Origin: Massilia sp. W12
GTDB taxonomy: Bacteria > Pseudomonadota > Gammaproteobacteria > Burkholderiales > Burkholderiaceae_D
Length of the DNA stretch: 64,000 bases
Direction of reading: 5' to 3'
NCBI RefSeq assembly: GCF_037300705.1
Contig: NZ_CP147776.1
Coordinates: 4,836,001-4,900,000 of the forward strand
The position numbers were made by a program, and so were the translations under genes. Of this stretch, positions 26,171 through 33,902 are shown in pieces; the first letter of the stretch is position 1; each line of letters begins with the position of its first letter. A model generated the notes under the pieces. That model saw nothing but the letters and a program-made list of their open reading frames with translations. It was not told the origin of the DNA and searched no databases.

Positions 26171-26332
26171 CTAAAACACAGCGCGCACAAGGCCCGCATG
26201 GTGCGTGAAAGATGCTTGATTGATGTGCTCAATGGATTCCTGCCGCTGTGAATGCAAGCAGAATAAAGGAATCCCTTAAAATACAAAACGAATGATTTAT
26301 CCCATCTTTATTATGAAATCGCATAACGCTGC

Positions 26333-26869
26333 TCAGTCGCCAAGCGCTTGAAAACGCATGGGCAGCAGGCAGATGCGGTGCAGCCAATCGACGTAAGGTG
26401 AATGATCGGCCTGCCCATGCCGGCAAACCGCTTGCAACCAATGCGCGCAGGCGCTCGCCTCTGGCGCGTGATACACCCCGCAATGCGGATCAAACATGAA
26501 AAAACCTTCCTCCAGATGCGCCATGGCCAACAAGTGCCGCACGCTGCCGCTGCGGTCGTACAAGGCCAGCATCACACCGCTGCCCATTGCACAGGCATAG
26601 CCGGCGCAGGCGCAATCAGCCAGCGTAACTTGCTGCGTCTGTCCCAATATCGCTTGCCGGCCAAGGCTGTGCGGTAACGGCGCGCATGGCGCCAGCGAAT
26701 GCATGCTGATCACAAACGTGGTGCGGGTCAGGGTGGCGCGTAACCAGTCCAGCGCCAGCATGCCGCTCACGCCATGCCCATGCAGCATGGGGCTGTGGCG
26801 CTGCGCGGCAGCGGGCCATGCAAACGGGGTGCGCAAACTGAACCAGGGATTCGCCTCTAAGGTTTCCAT
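26333..26869 (-). CDS. C58 (YopT)-like cysteine-peptidase homologue with Ser at the nucleophile position
   Basis: 178 aa, paralogous to the products at 36333 and 36935. Shared blocks are G-V-S-G-M-L-A-LDWL (residues 33-43), FVISMHS, and AMAHLEEGFFMFDPHCGVY, then CAHWLQAVCR and VDWLHRICLLPMRF. In the 36333 paralogue the first block reads G-I-C-C-V-L-G-LDWL. YopT/AvrPphB-type peptidases have their catalytic Cys there and a His and Asp in an H-x(n)-FDPNxGEY block. Here Cys is replaced by Ser35 and the block is FDPHCGVY. It may be inactive or altered. Family assignment is inference from motif pattern. Confidence 0.5.
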   Translation of the reverse strand: METLEANPWFSLRTPFAWPAAAQRHSPMLHGHGVSGMLALDWLRATLTRTTFVISMHSLAPCAPLPHSLGRQAILGQTQQVTLADCACAGYACAMGSGVMLALYDRSGSVRHLLAMAHLEEGFFMFDPHCGVYHAPEASACAHWLQAVCRHGQADHSPYVDWLHRICLLPMRFQALGD

Positions 26870-26997
26870 GTTCTTCTCCTTGCTTGATCGTGGGCATAGT
26901 CTGCCTGCGCAATGTGGAGCGAATTTGCAGCAAGTGTGGAGAAAAAAATGGCGCCGCGATCAGCGGCGCCATCAAGCGAAAAGAGTGCGGCCGGGAA

Positions 26998-27720
26998 TCA
27001 GACTGCGGCCAGCATCTGGCTGGCGGCGGGATTGCGGTTTTTCGGCGGGCGGCCCCGTTTCGCCGGCGCCACACGGCGCGCGGTGCGCGCCTGCAAACTG
27101 TTCAGATAGCGTTCCGAACCGAGCGCCCAGCCTTTGAGTAAAGCATTGCGGATCTGCGCCTCCAACTCCGGCGCCGCGCTCTGCGCCAGCAATTGCTGAT
27201 ACGCCGCTTCACGCTGAAACGGCGTATTCCCCAACCCCCAATACACCGGGTGATCTGTAATGATGGGACTGGTCTGCACCCCGGCATGATGCGCATAACT
27301 TGACCAGGGCCAGGCGCCGGCATGGGCGGCCACATGCGCACGCACTGGATTCATTTCAATAAAGCGGCAGCAATGCAGAAAATAGCCATCGGCGTCAATC
27401 ACCGAGGCTTTGAAACGCCCTTGCCACAAAGTGCCGCTGCGGCCATATTTGCGATTGAACCAGGGCACATAATGCCGCCCTATCCACTGCATCATGCGCC
27501 CCAGCCCATTGTCGTCGGTAGGCGAAGCCAATAAATGCACATGATTCGGCATCAAGACATAGGCATGCAAGGCAACCTTGAACTGCTGCGCCGCCTGCTG
27601 CAGCCAGTTCAGCCAAGCTTGGTAATCCGCATCTTCGCGGAACACAATTTGCCGGTCATTGCCGGATTGCATGATGTGGTGCACCTGAAAAGGCACCACG
27701 AGTCGGGGCAGGCGAGCCAT
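26998..27720 (-). mobile_element. REP-associated tyrosine transposase (RAYT, Y1/HUH family)
   Basis: 240-aa ORF. Hallmarks are HHIMQSGNDRQIVFREDADYQAWLNWL, the HUH motif in VLMPNHVHLL (H60, H62), GRSGTLWQGRFKASVIDADGYFLHCCRFIEMNPVRA and the catalytic-Tyr region WPWSSYAHH. RAYTs are domesticated IS200/IS605-like transposases that act on REP palindromes. A Lys/Arg-rich tail (AKRGRPPKNRNP) is a DNA-binding AT-hook-like extension. No flanking ends were recognised, so it looks resident. Two REP-like elements lie about 6 kb away. Confidence 0.9.
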
Positions 27721-28254
27721 TACAATTCTCCAAAATCAACTCAGACCCGCAAAGTCTGCATGCCAATTGTGGAGCAATCATGCACGCAGCACGGCCCACC
27801 TGGCGAAATCCATGGCGCCGGCCACAAAGGCCTTTGCCAAACAATGAAATGATACATGGCTTGCGCGCCGGCGCAACAGCAGCGGCGCGCAAGACGGCCT
27901 GGAGTTTTCCTGAGTCACGCTGAAGAGTTATAACATTCCGTTAAAATCTTGACGTTTTTTAAAATATTTCTATTTCATGCAATGCGCATCTCATTCCTGT
28001 AAAAAACATTTTATTGAAATCCATTTCCAGACTGCAACGCAACCCGGAATGATTTAATATTTCCCTTAAAAATCAATTATTTACCATATTTTTTAAAGTC
28101 CTCGCAGATATACTCCCGCCACATGCATAATTGCCGGAAATCAATGTGGCTGGAATCCCACCAAATTTCATTTTTTTATCAAAAAAACCATTTTTTGCGC
28201 CACAGCAAAATCCACATGCAGTAATCTGGTCTTCCTTTTGAGAGGAGACTTACA
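27721..28254. other. AT-rich intergenic region
   Basis: About 530 bp. The part after about 27920 is markedly AT-rich with T and A tracts (TTTTTTAAAATATTTC and similar). No gene was recognised; it probably contains the promoter of the secreted carboxypeptidase gene, whose start is preceded by GAGAGGAG. Confidence 0.5.
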
Positions 28255-30000
28255 ATGAAAACAACTGCAAAAAACCTGGCCGTGATTCTGGCCGCAATCG
28301 GCATGCTGGGGCCAGTCTGGGCCGGCGGCAATCACACGCACGAGCTGAAAGATCAGATTGCGCAGGAAAAGCGCAAGATGAATATCTATGAAGCGCGTTT
28401 CCCGAATCTGGATCTGGCGCATAAAGCCGCGATCAGCTTTCACCATGGTCTGCTGGAAGCCAACTACGGCGCCGGGTATATGGTGTTTGAACTGTCTGAT
28501 GAGGAAAAAGAAGGGCTGGAAAAATTCGGCTTCAAGCTGAAAGTGGCGCAAGACTTCATCAACAAACGCAACGCCATGCTGGAGCGCCTGCACGGCGGCA
28601 GCAAACCGCAAGCGCTGCTGGGCAAACAGGCGCCGGCTTTCAGCGGTTTGAATGCGGAAGCGATTCCCAGCTACCCATGTTATGAAACGGTGGAAGAAAC
28701 CTATGCTGCGGCGCAGGCTTTCACCACCACCTATCCGAATCTGGCCAGCTGGACAGCAGTCGGCAAGTCCTGGGAAAAAACCAATAATCTGGGCGGCTAT
28801 GACATCTATGTCTTGAAGCTGACGAATAAAAGCGTGAGCGGCACAAAGCCGATTCTGTTCATCCAAAGCTCAATCCATGCGCGTGAATACACCACCGCGC
28901 CGCTCAACCTGGCGTTTGCGCGCGAACTGTTAAGCGGCTATGGCAATAATGCCGATGCGACCTGGATTTTGGACAATCAGGAAGTGCATTTCATGTTCTA
29001 TGTGAACCCGGACGGACGCAAAAAAGCCGAAACCGGCCTGTCCTGGCGCAAAAACACCAATCGCAATTATTGCGGCAGCACCAGCAACAGCCGGGGCGCG
29101 GACTTGAACCGCAATTTCAGCCACAGCTGGAACAGCACCAATGGCCAGGGTTCCTCCGGCAGCGTGTGCAATGAAACCTATCGCGGCCCGTCCGCCGGCT
29201 CGGAACCGGAAACCAAGGCGGTGGAAGCGTATATCCGCTCAATCTGGCCGGATCGGCGCGGCCCCGGCAGCACAGACCCGGCCCCGACTGACACCTCCGG
29301 CATCCACCTGGATATTCACAGCTACAGCCAATTGGTGTTGTGGCCCTGGGGCAATACCTCGACTAAGGCGCCGAATGGAACCGCGATGCAAACCCTGGGC
29401 CGCCGCCTGGCGTTTTTCAATGGCTATAAACCGCAGCAATCGGTTGGTCTGTACCCGACCGACGGCACCTCAGACGGCCCATCGTATGGCGAATTGGGGG
29501 TGGCGGCGTTCACAATTGAGCTTGGCACTTCATTCTTTGAGAGCTGCACCTCGTACAACAACACCACCAAGCCGAAGAATCTGCCGGCGCTGTGGTATGC
29601 CGCCAAAGTGACGCGCGCGCCCTACATCACGCCAGCCGGGCCGAATGTCAGCAAACCGGCGCTGTCGCCGAATGCCGCCACCACCCCGGTGACAGCCGGA
29701 ACCAGCCTGGCGCTGAGCGCCACCGCCAACGACGCCCAATTCAATCAAAGCAATGGCGCGGAACCGACCCAGGCGATTGCCGCAGCGGAATACTATATCG
29801 ACATCCCGCCCTGGAAAAGCGGCGCGCGAGCGATTGCCATGACGGCGACGGACGGCGCGTTTAACGCCACGTCAGAGGGAGTGAAAGCCACCCTGAGCAC
29901 CAGCGGCTTATCTGTTGGCAAGCACATCGTATATGTGCGCGCCAAAGACGCTTCCGGGGCCTGGGGGCCGGTCAGCGCTGAATTTATTCAGATCAAGTAA
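28255..30000 (+). CDS. Secreted zinc carboxypeptidase (M14 family)
   Basis: 581 aa with a signal peptide (MKTTAKNLAVILAAIGMLGPVWAG). After a propeptide-like region, the M14 catalytic domain spans about 145-455. Zinc ligands are H208 and E211 in SSIHAREYTT and H355 in LDIHSYSQL; the catalytic Glu is E422 in FTIELGTSFF; DLNRNFSHSW supplies the substrate-binding Asn-Arg. A C-terminal Ig-like beta-sandwich follows (residues of about 465-581; SLALSATANDAQFN, KHIVYVRAKDASGAWGPVS). It is a monocistronic extracellular digestive peptidase acting on peptide C-termini. Its specificity is not read here. Confidence 0.92.
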   Translation: MKTTAKNLAVILAAIGMLGPVWAGGNHTHELKDQIAQEKRKMNIYEARFPNLDLAHKAAISFHHGLLEANYGAGYMVFELSDEEKEGLEKFGFKLKVAQDFINKRNAMLERLHGGSKPQALLGKQAPAFSGLNAEAIPSYPCYETVEETYAAAQAFTTTYPNLASWTAVGKSWEKTNNLGGYDIYVLKLTNKSVSGTKPILFIQSSIHAREYTTAPLNLAFARELLSGYGNNADATWILDNQEVHFMFYVNPDGRKKAETGLSWRKNTNRNYCGSTSNSRGADLNRNFSHSWNSTNGQGSSGSVCNETYRGPSAGSEPETKAVEAYIRSIWPDRRGPGSTDPAPTDTSGIHLDIHSYSQLVLWPWGNTSTKAPNGTAMQTLGRRLAFFNGYKPQQSVGLYPTDGTSDGPSYGELGVAAFTIELGTSFFESCTSYNNTTKPKNLPALWYAAKVTRAPYITPAGPNVSKPALSPNAATTPVTAGTSLALSATANDAQFNQSNGAEPTQAIAAAEYYIDIPPWKSGARAIAMTATDGAFNATSEGVKATLSTSGLSVGKHIVYVRAKDASGAWGPVSAEFIQIK

Positions 30001-30006
30001 GTGAAA

Positions 30007-30043
30007 TAAAAACGGCGGCAAGCCAACGCTTGCCGCCGTTTTC
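30007..30043. terminator. Bidirectional terminator
   Basis: AACGGCGGCAAG and CTTGCCGCCGTT form a 12-bp stem with loop CCAACG, flanked by A and T tracts, between convergent genes ending at 30000 and 30054. Confidence 0.85.
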
Positions 30044-30053
30044 AAAAACCGTT

Positions 30054-30938
30054 TTAATCCGCCACTTTGTCAGAAGGGAAGCGCAGCGATTCGCGCAGCA
30101 AAAATCCCATCGGCATCGCCAGCGACAAACCCGAAGGCGGAATCGGCTTCATGAACCACTTTTCATAGACCTTATTCAATTCGCCATCGAAAATAATCCG
30201 GCTCATTTCCTTGTCCACCAGGGATTTGAATGGCGCATCGTCTTTGCGCATCATGATTGCATACGGTTCAGCAGAGAGCGGATCGCCGGTAATGATCAGC
30301 TTATCCATCAATTTTGATTTGGCGCGCAAGCCATACAGCAACACATCATCCATCGGGAATGCATCAGCCTCGCCGCGCTCGACCATGCCGAAAGATTGCG
30401 CATGGTCTGCCCCTTCCATCAATTTCATCGCCAGCGCGCTGTGTTTATCGCGGCTTTGCAGCACCTTGACCACGGTAGTGCCCTTGGTGGTGACGACCCG
30501 CTTATCGCGCAAATCGCCCCAATTTTTGACGCCGGAAGATTGCAGCGTGACCATGCGCGTGGTGGCGATGAAATGCGGAATCGTGAACGCCACCTGTTTG
30601 CGGCGCTCGGCATTATTGGTGGTGGAGCCGCATTCCAGATCCGCGCGCCCTTCCGTCAACGCCGCCACGCGGTCGCTCGGCGTCACCATCAGCCATTGCA
30701 CCTCCAGCTTGGGCAGTTTCAACTCGCGCTTGATGGCCTCCACCACTTTCAAACACAACTCAACCGAATAGCCGACCGGCTTTTTACTTTCATCCAGATA
30801 AGAGAAGGGAATCGAGGCTTCGCGGTGCGCCAGCACAATCTTTTGGCTGCCGCGTATCTTGCTCAGAGTATCAGCTTGCGCCTGCAGGGACAGTCCGAGG
30901 ACAGCAGGCAAAACAAGGGCGCACAGGAATCGCTTCAT
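30054..30938 (-). CDS. Periplasmic amino-acid-type ABC transporter substrate-binding protein
   Basis: 294 aa from the ATG at 30938, giving the signal peptide MKRFLCALVLPAVLGLSLQAQA. It has the family 3 solute-binding fold of GltI type: KIVLAHREASIPFSYLDESKKPVGYSVELCLKV, VTPSDRVAALTEGRADLECGSTTNNAERRKQVAFT and VVTTKGTTVVKVL. Substrates are likely glutamate/aspartate or similar. No permease or ATPase gene is adjacent, so it is an orphan SBP. The upstream 320 bp contain no other gene. Confidence 0.85.
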   Translation of the reverse strand: MKRFLCALVLPAVLGLSLQAQADTLSKIRGSQKIVLAHREASIPFSYLDESKKPVGYSVELCLKVVEAIKRELKLPKLEVQWLMVTPSDRVAALTEGRADLECGSTTNNAERRKQVAFTIPHFIATTRMVTLQSSGVKNWGDLRDKRVVTTKGTTVVKVLQSRDKHSALAMKLMEGADHAQSFGMVERGEADAFPMDDVLLYGLRAKSKLMDKLIITGDPLSAEPYAIMMRKDDAPFKSLVDKEMSRIIFDGELNKVYEKWFMKPIPPSGLSLAMPMGFLLRESLRFPSDKVAD

Positions 30939-31260
30939 TTTCTCACTCCAGATCCGTGCCGGCATGCAGCCGGTCAATTCATGTTACACCGCATCGGGGT
31001 CGATGCGTAGGGCCATTTATGTTTCTTTGTGGAAAGCATGGCGGCATGCAGTGTAGGGGCGCACGCGCACAGCGTCCAGCCGCGCCATGTTTCTGCTGTA
31101 ACAGGATGTGAGGAATTGAATGCGGTCTCGGCTGAGCGCTTGGCGGCGCACCACCCCGGCCAGGAATATCGCGCGCTGCTGTTGCACACGCAATACACTC
31201 ATGGTTACGCAAGACGCCTGCTGTGTGAGAATACATGCATGCGAACAATACGGGGGCGGC
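30939..31260. other. Intergenic region between divergent genes
   Basis: About 320 bp. Open frames here are poorly coding. It should carry the promoters of the SBP gene (minus) and the pentapeptide-repeat gene (plus). No specific motif was recognised. Confidence 0.4.
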
Positions 31261-33315
31261 ATGACCAAGCTGAACTTTGCCGGGAAATCTGTCAGTCAGG
31301 CAGATTTGCGACATCTGGATGATCTGCAAGATGCAGACTTCAGCGGCGCACGGCTGGCCAGTGTGGATTTTCGCGGGAAGAAGCTGGATGGGGCGAAGTT
31401 TTGTGGGGCAAGCCTGGGGCGGAGCTGGGGTGGCAAGTTGGCGGTTTTTGCGGCGCAATGTGGCTTGGCTGGTTTGTCGGGATTGACGAGCGTTTTCGGT
31501 ATTTTTTGGCTTTTTGTTTTAGCCGAAAGCGACAAATTCCTTTCACCCTTAATTGGTAAAGGGCCTCTCTTTGGCTTTTTTCTCACCCTGCTCTATTTCT
31601 TCCCTTGGCTTGCATTTCATTTCCGCAATAGAGCGTTCCTTACTATTGGTTTTACTCTATTTTTTTCAATGATGACAGCGGTAGCGGGAGCGGCAGCGGT
31701 AGAGGGAGCGGTAGAGGGAGCGGTAGCGGGAGCGGGAGCGGGAGCGATAGCGGCAGCGGCAGCGGTAGCGGTAGCGGTAGCGGTAGCGGCAGCGGCAGCC
31801 GGAGCGGGAGCGGCAGCGGGAGCGGCAGCGGGAGCGGCAGCGGCAGCGGTAGCGGGAGCGGTAGCGGTAGTGGTTATGGACTCAAAGCTTCAATCGTCTG
31901 CTTTCCTTATACTAACCGTCCTCCTGCTTGCTCAGTTTCTTTACTGGCGCCTGACCCTGCGGGCGCTGAAATTACAAGAGCCGCACTTACTCTGGCTGCG
32001 CAATCTGGCCCTGCTTTTTTCCAGCATGTACGCTTGCCGCTTCAAGCAAACCATATGCCACGCTGATTTCAGCCAAGCAGATTTCAAGTATGTCAATCTG
32101 CAAGACTGCGAATTTTTGCGCTGTACTTTTTCCGGCGCCAAAAACCTGCATATGACGCGCACCACAGGCACAATTCTTGAGCAGCGCGCCGTGCGGGAAT
32201 TGCTGGTGCATGGCAGCAGCACAGAAAAAGATTTCCGCAATCTCGACTTGCATGGCGCCAGCTTCGCCGGCATGGATTTACGCATGTTGGACTTCAGCAA
32301 TTGCAACCTGGCTGGCTGCGATTTTTCCGGTTGCAAATTGCAAGAGGTGAATTTCAGCCATGCGAATGTCACCGGCGTCGATTTCAGCGACGCGAATTTA
32401 AGCGGCGCCATCATTGAAAACTGGAATATCGACGCACAAACCCGTTTTAGCAATGTGGAATGCGATTTTGTCTGGCTGGAAATGAAAAAAACCGGCCCGG
32501 GACGTGAGCGCAATCCGCCGCTTGCGCATCAAACCTTCCAGCCAGGCGAATTCAGCAAGCTGTATCAACAAGTCAGTGAAACGATTTCTTTTATTTTGCA
32601 CAACCGTAATGAAGAAGCGGCTTTCGCCCTGGCTTTGAGCAAGCTGCAGGAAGAAGGTAAAACTGAAGCGCAAATTCTGAGCCTGGAGCAAAAAGGAGGC
32701 AGCACGGTAGTCAAACTCGGCTTGCCGCCAGAAGCTGAGCGGGAACAGGAATATACCCGGCTTCACGCAGAAATGCAGCAGCAACAGGCGCAAATTGCTC
32801 TGCTGCAGCAAGAGCAGCAACGTTTGTCGCTGGCCTGCAGCGTGCTGGAAAAAGATAAGCTGGCGCTGACAGTCAGCAATCAGCATCTGGCGCAGGAAGT
32901 CGGGCACAATCGCAGTTTGCTGACCTTGCTGGCAGGCCGCGCCATTCAATTTCAACAGGAGATCAGCATGGGCAATAACTACCAGCAAACCATCACCGGC
33001 AACAACAATGCCGCTGCCCAGGGCACGCAGGCCAGCGCGAATCTGCACATACATCAACACACCCAGCCCGACCTGGCCGCCCTGCTGCAGCAATTGGAAC
33101 ACCTGTTGAGCGCCTGCCAATTGCCCGCTGCCGACGCCAAGGAAGCCGCCGAAACTCTGCACCGCTTACAAACAGAGCACCAGGGTGAGAAAAATCCCTC
33201 CCGCGTCAGCCGCTGGCTGAGCGGTTTGCAAGACTTGCTGTCCCATTCCGGGGCCAGCCTGGAAATTTTGGAGCAGGTCAAAAACCTGGGAGAGAAAATC
33301 AAGGCATTTTTTTAA
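31261..33315 (+). CDS. Pentapeptide-repeat membrane protein with an Ala/Val/Gly hexanucleotide-encoded segment
   Basis: 684 aa from the ATG at 31261 (GGGGGCGGC before it). Residues of about 5-45 are pentapeptide-like ([24 protein letters not shown]). Hydrophobic helices follow (about 60-140), then residues 141-204, a run of (Val/Gly/Ala)-Ala dipeptides coded by about 32 hexanucleotide repeats, then another TM. Residues of about 265-395 contain a second pentapeptide block ([39 protein letters not shown]). The C-terminal third has a Gln/Leu coiled coil and an Asn/His/Gln-rich linker ([22 protein letters not shown]) before a final helical domain. Function is unknown; the architecture suggests a membrane-anchored scaffold or effector. 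Confidence 0.8.
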   Translation: MTKLNFAGKSVSQADLRHLDDLQDADFSGARLASVDFRGKKLDGAKFCGASLGRSWGGKLAVFAAQCGLAGLSGLTSVFGIFWLFVLAESDKFLSPLIGKGPLFGFFLTLLYFFPWLAFHFRNRAFLTIGFTLFFSMMTAVAGAAAVEGAVEGAVAGAGAGAIAAAAAVAVAVAVAAAAAGAGAAAGAAAGAAAAAVAGAVAVVVMDSKLQSSAFLILTVLLLAQFLYWRLTLRALKLQEPHLLWLRNLALLFSSMYACRFKQTICHADFSQADFKYVNLQDCEFLRCTFSGAKNLHMTRTTGTILEQRAVRELLVHGSSTEKDFRNLDLHGASFAGMDLRMLDFSNCNLAGCDFSGCKLQEVNFSHANVTGVDFSDANLSGAIIENWNIDAQTRFSNVECDFVWLEMKKTGPGRERNPPLAHQTFQPGEFSKLYQQVSETISFILHNRNEEAAFALALSKLQEEGKTEAQILSLEQKGGSTVVKLGLPPEAEREQEYTRLHAEMQQQQAQIALLQQEQQRLSLACSVLEKDKLALTVSNQHLAQEVGHNRSLLTLLAGRAIQFQQEISMGNNYQQTITGNNNAAAQGTQASANLHIHQHTQPDLAALLQQLEHLLSACQLPAADAKEAAETLHRLQTEHQGEKNPSRVSRWLSGLQDLLSHSGASLEILEQVKNLGEKIKAFF
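31681..31872 (+). repeat. In-frame hexanucleotide tandem repeat GNAGCG (about 32 units)
   Basis: Units of G(T/G/C)A GCG, almost perfect, with variation concentrated at the middle base of the first codon (Val, Gly or Ala). Two units carry GAG for GCG and one ATA. The 6-bp period preserves frame, so copy-number change would lengthen or shorten the encoded hydrophobic stretch without frameshift. Confidence 0.95.
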
Positions 33316-33529
33316 GCCCGCCCGCTCTGCAGGTGTTGCGAAACATGGCTGCAGGCCGTACAAGCCGGCATCCCAACAGGCCGCACCAACAATTCTCCTC
33401 CGCCGGAGGGGTGGCAGGCGCAGCATGACGGGGTTTGCCGCCTTGGCGGCGCTCCATTTTCCCTGCGCAGCCGGGTTGTCTGGCGCCGCTTCGCCAGCAG
33501 TTTGGCATCCTGCCAGCTTCATTCAGCTT
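33316..33529. other. Intergenic region after the pentapeptide-repeat gene
   Basis: No gene recognised. It is followed by two REP-like elements. Confidence 0.4.
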
Positions 33530-33604
33530 GTGGGAACGGCTTTAGCCGCGAATAGCGTCCGTTGCGAGGTGACGGCCTGGTTCGCGACTGAAGTCGCTCC
33601 CACC
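33530..33604. repeat. REP-like palindromic element, copy 1
   Basis: Begins TGGGAACGGCTTTAGCCGCG and ends TTCGCGACTGAAGTCGCTCC: two short palindromes in inverted orientation, the usual layout of a REP doublet (BIME). It shares its two ends with copy 2. Confidence 0.75.
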
Positions 33605-33765
33605 ACAAACTCACAAGTTTGCCTTGCGCATGCTCTTGAGCGGAACACAGGAAAATGAGCCAATCGGCACGCCAGAAAATCCACTACTCATCGCGCCAGA
33701 AAACCCGGCAATCTGCACACCCAAAAATCCACCATCGCAACAAGCTGTGAATTGACAAAATACCG

Positions 33766-33842
33766 GTAGGAGCGGCTTTAGCCGCGAACAGGCGCCGCGC
33801 CATCCCAGCCGCCGGTTTTCGCGACTGAAGTCGCGCCTGCCG
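33766..33842. repeat. REP-like palindromic element, copy 2
   Basis: Begins GTAGGAGCGGCTTTAGCCGC and ends TTCGCGACTGAAGTCGCGCC. The internal spacer differs from copy 1 while the palindromic ends are nearly the same, typical of REP/BIME families mobilised by RAYT proteins. Confidence 0.8.
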
Positions 33843-33851
33843 CAAGCGCGC

Positions 33852-33878
33852 AAAAAAACGGCGGCCCGCAGGCCGCCG
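33852..33878 (-). terminator. Terminator of the DUF1566 gene
   Basis: CGGCGGCC-CGCA-GGCCGCCG, running into seven T on the minus strand, just after the minus-strand stop at 33903. Confidence 0.85.
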
Positions 33879-33902
33879 CAAATCTGAGGAGGGTGGAAAA
33901 AA

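Noticed and set aside
26059-26286. 75-codon minus-strand frame near cysB
   Set aside because: It is an out-of-frame reading over the cysA remnant; the CysA-like peptide is in another frame.
31681-31872. Possible CRISPR-like or satellite array
   Set aside because: The period is 6 bp without spacers and is in frame within a gene, so it is a coding tandem repeat.
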